Shown here: positions 62,501 through 64,000 of the stretch, in pieces
Layout: each line of letters opens with the position of its first letter
How positions within the stretch are numbered: the first letter of the stretch is position 1
The notes under the pieces: model-generated
Seen by the model: the letters and a program-made list of their open reading frames with translations, nothing else
Databases searched by the model: none
What the model was told of the DNA's origin: nothing
Made by a program: the position numbers and the translations under genes
Assembly: GCF_037392515.1 (NCBI RefSeq)
Contig: NC_090285.1
Span: forward strand, 4,281,501-4,345,500
Direction: 5' to 3'
Source: Haliotis asinina
Lineage: Eukaryota > Mollusca > Gastropoda > Lepetellida > Haliotidae
DNA: 64,000 bases

Positions 62501-62516
62501 TGCATCAGAAAGGTAT
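40878..62516 (-). CDS. SWSAP1-like RecA/RAD51-paralogue ATPase, four 3' exons, N-terminus off-window
   Basis: Four minus-strand exons: 62402-62516, 50945-51021, 43670-43764, 40878-41020. Phases chain exactly (0, 2, 1 at the exon ends), every intron is GT-AG, and translation ends at TGA 40,878-40,880. Exon 1 seen here encodes YLSDASELIGWCANIHMTS and the hydrophobic Walker B strand LPEVVIIDDIDMYASDIK. The next has VEHDTATVLAMVVDAAAYIR, then NGSCSLVMSSGNGVKAVRSL, then a C-terminal strand LCVTYSMDSSAIRVKYLQ. This order (Walker B, helix with VLAMVVDAAA, strand C-S-L-V-M-S) is RecA-like and resembles vertebrate SWSAP1, a partner of SWS1/ZSWIM7 in RAD51-dependent recombination. Walker A would lie upstream, beyond 64,000 or unrecognised. 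The gene is probable. The exact orthologue name is inference, so I leave the symbol blank. Confidence 0.65.
41269..41407. mobile_element. MITE with 28-bp terminal inverted repeats
   Basis: The ends are AACATACTGAACAGCAAAAG plus AAATGCAA and its inverted partner TTGCGTTTCTTTTGCTGTTT plus GGTATGTT, 139 bp in all. The ends resemble Tc1/mariner termini. It lies in the last intron of the SWSAP1-like gene. Confidence 0.88.
42178..42294. mobile_element. MITE, 117 bp, with 23-bp inverted repeats
   Basis: ATTCTTTATGGATAACAACT plus TCTT at the left and AGAAGTTGTTATCCATAAAG plus AAT at the right form a near-perfect inverted repeat around a unique centre. Confidence 0.88.
43284..43440 (-). repeat. SINE family A, antisense copy
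   Basis: Plus strand: GTCAGTGAGTTGGGTTTTAC, then GGGGAATCGAACCCGGGCCT (complement of a tRNA B box) and AACCACTAGGATACCCC (complement of an A box). Confidence 0.85.
43450..43632 (-). repeat. SINE-like repeat, family B, reverse orientation
   Basis: Matches the reverse complement of the family B blocks (GCTTGTAAGAGGTGACTCAA, TTGACTTGGTTGATAGCACG, ATTGCTGCCTTTAGTGTTAA). It abuts the family A copy and ends just before the SWSAP1-like exon at 43,670. Confidence 0.7.
43780..44535. repeat. About 36-bp degenerate minisatellite, two blocks
   Basis: Units of about TTAGTCAGTCAAACAGGTGC plus TTGTTTTAGAGGTGTG at about 43,795-43,975 and 44,140-44,535. They are separated by about 165 bp of unrelated sequence that looks like an insertion. 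Confidence 0.85.
44541..44690 (-). repeat. SINE family A, antisense copy
   Basis: Plus strand: GTGAGTGAGTTTTCACACTG, AATATTGCAGCAATATCATG, and GGGGAATCAAACACGGGTTT (degenerate B box complement). Confidence 0.82.
44700..46900. other. Intron sequence without recognised features
   Basis: AT-rich sequence of the long intron between SWSAP1-like exons at 43,764 and 50,945. I saw no exon, RNA gene or repeat family here beyond simple AT-rich stretches. Confidence 0.5.
46930..47060 (+). repeat. SINE-like repeat, family B, fragment
   Basis: ATCTGGACCAGACAATCCAG, TGATCAACATCATGAGGATC and TGTCAACCAAGTCAGCGAG match the core of the other copies. Confidence 0.8.
47260..48060. repeat. 800-bp purine-rich tract with 40-bp tandem units
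   Basis: The plus strand is almost entirely G and A in blocks. From about 47,620 to 48,040 it forms about ten units of GGAGTGATAAGGAGTGGAGC plus AGGGTGGAGTGGCGGGTAAA. Long open frames on the minus strand (LITPLHTAPPCSAPYHSFT-type repeats) are by-products of composition, not genes. Confidence 0.92.
48162..48187. repeat. (GA)n microsatellite
   Basis: About 13 GA dinucleotides (AGAGAGAG). Confidence 0.95.
48190..50200. other. Intron sequence without recognised features
   Basis: Mixed AT-rich sequence in the long SWSAP1-like intron. A loose four-fold similarity (AAAATATCATCA...GTTGCAGT) occurs at about 48,480-48,790, too weak to call an array. Confidence 0.45.
50222..50475 (+). repeat. SINE-like repeat, family B, nearly complete
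   Basis: GAGAGTGAGTGAGTGTATTA, CGCACTCAGCAGTATTCCAG, TCTGGACCAGACAATCCAGT, TGTGTCAACCAAGTCAGCGA, CCTCTTACGACAAGCATAGT, CGCCTTTCATGGCAAGCAT. Confidence 0.88.
50546..50598. repeat. (AT)n microsatellite
   Basis: About 26 perfect TA dinucleotides. Confidence 0.98.
51018..51555. repeat. 130-bp direct repeats flanking a family A SINE
   Basis: The block CATGTTTCTGTGG, AAATCATTAAAGGTTTGTTT, CTCCCTCAGAAATATTCCAG and CAAGGCAAATCAGTGAGTGA occurs at about 51,018-51,148 and again at about 51,418-51,555. Between them lies an antisense SINE A (51,139-51,297) with CCCATGAGAGGAATCAAACC plus CGGGTC. The left copy overlaps the 3' splice site of the exon at 50,945-51,021, so exon-edge sequence (CATGTTTCTGTGGTA) has been copied too. 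Confidence 0.85.
52180..52605 (-). repeat. Two diverged SINE family A fragments
   Basis: At about 52,180-52,310 (ACATTGTATCCATGTGGGAA, AACATTCTCACCACTAG) and 52,495-52,605 (GTAGTCACATGGGAATCAAA, CACTGTAACCACTAC). Both retain complements of the B and A boxes only. Confidence 0.65.
53611..54192. mobile_element. Foldback element: about 260-bp inverted arms around a 60-bp centre
   Basis: The left arm (about 53,611-53,872) includes CAAAGAATTGCAATGTATCT, CTGTGAGGTTTTTGCAGAAT, ACTATCATTAAAATATTGAC, GGGAGGAGTGCAGAG and GGACAGCCAGGTGT. The right arm (about 53,936-54,192) is its reverse complement with about 10-15 percent differences. One diverged half-arm copy recurs at about 61,430-61,560. No coding region is present. 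Confidence 0.88.
54430..54575 (-). repeat. SINE family A, diverged antisense copy
   Basis: AAACAATATTCTAGCAAAAT, ACATTGTAGCCACATAGGGA, ATCAAAACC and GACAAGGCTACCATACC. Confidence 0.7.
55640..56560. repeat. 36-bp minisatellite, about 25 copies
   Basis: The unit is about ATAATACCACACAGTCATAA plus GATAATACACTGTGAT, with variants CAGAGTCATGAG, ACTCAGTCACAAG and a shorter TGTAAGACCACAGTCATAAG form. The variants recur in blocks, giving a higher-order repeat of about 140-150 bp between 55,840 and 56,340. Confidence 0.93.
57160..57800 (+). repeat. Tandem duplication of a family B SINE unit (about 300 bp, 2 copies)
   Basis: The segment TTGAGTCTGGACCAGTCAAT, CCAGTGATCAACAACATGAG, TTACTGAAGATCAATTCTAA, a GTGAGTGAG run, AACCTCAAGGCTACCCTCCC, and ATATTGAAAAAGAAAATCA occurs at about 57,194-57,498 and again at about 57,499-57,817. 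The two copies are nearly identical except for the GTGA run length. Confidence 0.92.
58272..60335 (-). repeat. 96-bp minisatellite, split by an inserted element
   Basis: The plus-strand unit has GACGTCTGATACAATAGTCT, TGTCACCAGGGTAAATAATG, TGGAGAACAGGAGACAACAA, TGTGTACAGCAGTGGATGGG and GACCGGGAATGGG. About 3.5 copies lie at 58,272-58,588 and about 8 at 59,545-60,335. A diverged relative lies at about 60,590-60,740. Two sub-types alternate in part of the right block. The 257-codon minus-strand open frame (59,485-60,258) is an effect of the 96-bp unit. Confidence 0.92.
58589..59544 (-). mobile_element. BED-finger (hAT-like) DNA transposon remnant inserted in the 96-bp array
   Basis: On the minus strand at about 59,240-59,350 the frame reads LSFKGGSTSAMRNHLKMKHK, a BED/ZBED-type zinc-finger end, followed by a Thr/Ser/Gln-rich linker (TSTSTQKQTTQGSFAKK), as at the N-terminus of many hAT transposases. 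The Cys pair (ECLEC) lies just upstream in another frame. The element edges AGGGTTGAAACAGGTA and (inverted) AGGGCAGAAACGGGTA form short terminal inverted repeats. The flanking TCACCAGT and GCACCAAT could be a diverged 8-bp target duplication. No catalytic domain remains. Confidence 0.65.
60745..62400. other. Intron sequence, mostly unrecognised
   Basis: AT-rich intron of the SWSAP1-like gene. It contains only the half-arm related to the foldback element (about 61,430-61,560: CCATTTGGCTCACAAGCAGA, CCAATGAATTGCAATGTAAC). No exon recognised. Confidence 0.5.
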
Positions 62517-64000
62517 CTGCAACACAGCAGGAAAAACAGGTAAACCATTGCTGTTGCACAAAAGCAATATTAGGGCTTAGGTTATACTAATCCTTTTACC
62601 TTAACAGAGATTTTCACTCATCTTGGGCAATAAAGCTGTTTCGTACACTGGCATCTAGGGACTGCCAGTTTCCAGTTGCTTGACAATTAACAAATGCATA
62701 GATAAGGACAAACTTTTATGGATGAACAAGTCATGAAATTATCACTTTCAGGATTTCAAGTCCAAAGCCGTGCCAATAATTCCATATAAATAAACACTAA
62801 TCAAGGAGAGTCTATGGGAATTAGAAACATGTTTGTTTTTTCATTTGTCCACATATGGGTAATACCAGCAAGTTTCATCAAGTTATCAAGAACCGTCTAA
62901 CCCAGTGTGTTTAACTCAAGTTCTATCATCCTACGTCTTTGAGTTTACATTTCATGACAACATATATTACTGTTTAGAGAGAATGTGCCAGTGCTACATC
63001 TATCTCAATGTTAGACCTTGACAAGACATGTGTGAAGCATAGTCTATCTTCCAGACAAACTAAAGTGGCATGAATGAATTGATTACCATTTACTCATGAA
63101 GATATTTCAGTTAAGTTGTCCTTGAGCAACTTTAAAATTAACTTGTCGGATACCTTTGTCATTGGGTGTTTCTAGAAGGGATATTTTTGTTCCTGTTTTA
63201 ATACCATGAAACCGTGTCAGCACTAAGACAATCACAAATTTGCTAAGATGATAATAATTTTCTGAGATAATTGTAATTTCCACAACCAATGACAGTCTGA
63301 GTGCAAAGTTTTCTTTGTGGAAAAAGGCCCAAGCGTCTCCCTGAAATAACATTATTCTTCATTGCTATTTCAATCAGAATGACATACAGACAGGGCAGTG
63401 TGTGGCCACAGTAGCTCTGTCAGCAGGAAGACGTTGGTGGTACATAAAGCTTCATCACAACACAAACTGGCCTCGATGCATTCCTAGCATCTTGCTCTGG
63501 GCTTAGTCACCACCTTATTTAATTGTTCGTGTGGAGAAACAGAACAATCACAAACAATTATTGATCTATTTCTGGCCTCGGATTATTGATAGATATGAAC
63601 AGGGCATTGAACATCGACCCTCTGCAAACAAGTTCTTGCCCTGAAATTTCTCTAACTGTGTAAGTGAGTGCTTGTCTTAAAATGCAGGCTACAAATTTGT
63701 CCATATGTGTATTATTTGTTCTTTGAGAGATGTGTTGGTGATTATAAGATTTATTCTTAGTCTTAAAAGTAATCAATAATCAAATAATAATCAATCATGA
63801 TTGAAAATAGAAAAAGCCAAGATGTGTCATGCCTGGTTTGTCCAAGCAAGGGATGAGCCTCTAGGGCAAGAAGGGTTTATCATTTACACTGTTTCTCAAC
63901 AAGTAACAATTTTTTTTAGAAAATTAAATGAATCATCATCCGAAAAAATTGACGCCAAAGAAAATAGTATGAAATTATCAGTTTCAGGATTATATAAAGG
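62517..64000. other. Upstream intron or flank, no feature recognised
   Basis: Sequence upstream of the first visible SWSAP1-like exon. I looked on the minus strand for a glycine-rich Walker A exon and did not find one. No repeats of note. Confidence 0.45.

Overview
This is an intron-rich, repeat-rich animal nuclear window. The organism is most likely a gastropod mollusc, and abalone (Haliotis) is my best guess. The clue is two short interspersed repeat families: one headed by tRNA-like A and B boxes and ending in a GTGAGTGAG-type tail, the other carrying a recurrent core about 200 bp long. The genus is inference. The genes are eukaryotic, with GT-AG introns.

Region 1 (1-33,737, minus strand) is the 5' part of the giant ribosome-assembly AAA+ ATPase midasin (MDN1/Rea1). 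I assembled 37 exons by hand. Their phases join without a break into 5,835 nt (1,945 codons), from a start codon at 33,735-33,737 through five AAA+ modules to the window edge. AAA6, the linker, the acidic region and the MIDAS domain lie outside. Intron 28 holds a decayed DIRS-like tyrosine-recombinase retroelement, and intron 7 holds a non-autonomous DNA transposon.

Region 2 (33,738-40,877) is intergenic. It has a CACGTG box upstream of midasin, an LTR-like promoter segment, a dead Tc1/mariner transposase, a tectonin-like coding remnant, a 36-bp minisatellite and a MITE.

Region 3 (40,878-62,516 and probably beyond, minus strand) holds four phase-compatible exons of a second gene. They carry a RecA-like Walker B strand and resemble SWSAP1, a RAD51-paralogue-like ATPase. 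The introns are full of SINEs, MITEs, minisatellites, a long foldback element and a BED-finger (hAT-like) element inserted inside a 96-bp array.

The most striking pattern is that several minisatellites are built from the gene's own splice junctions. In midasin, the exon-intron boundary of exons 3, 17, 18 and 25 is amplified in tandem into the following intron. The 3' splice site of exon 36 is amplified about 53 times in the preceding intron. Exon 18 is also duplicated whole, at identical length, with a premature stop. The last exon of the SWSAP1-like gene shows the same behaviour. This looks like a recurring process that seeds tandem repeats at exon edges.
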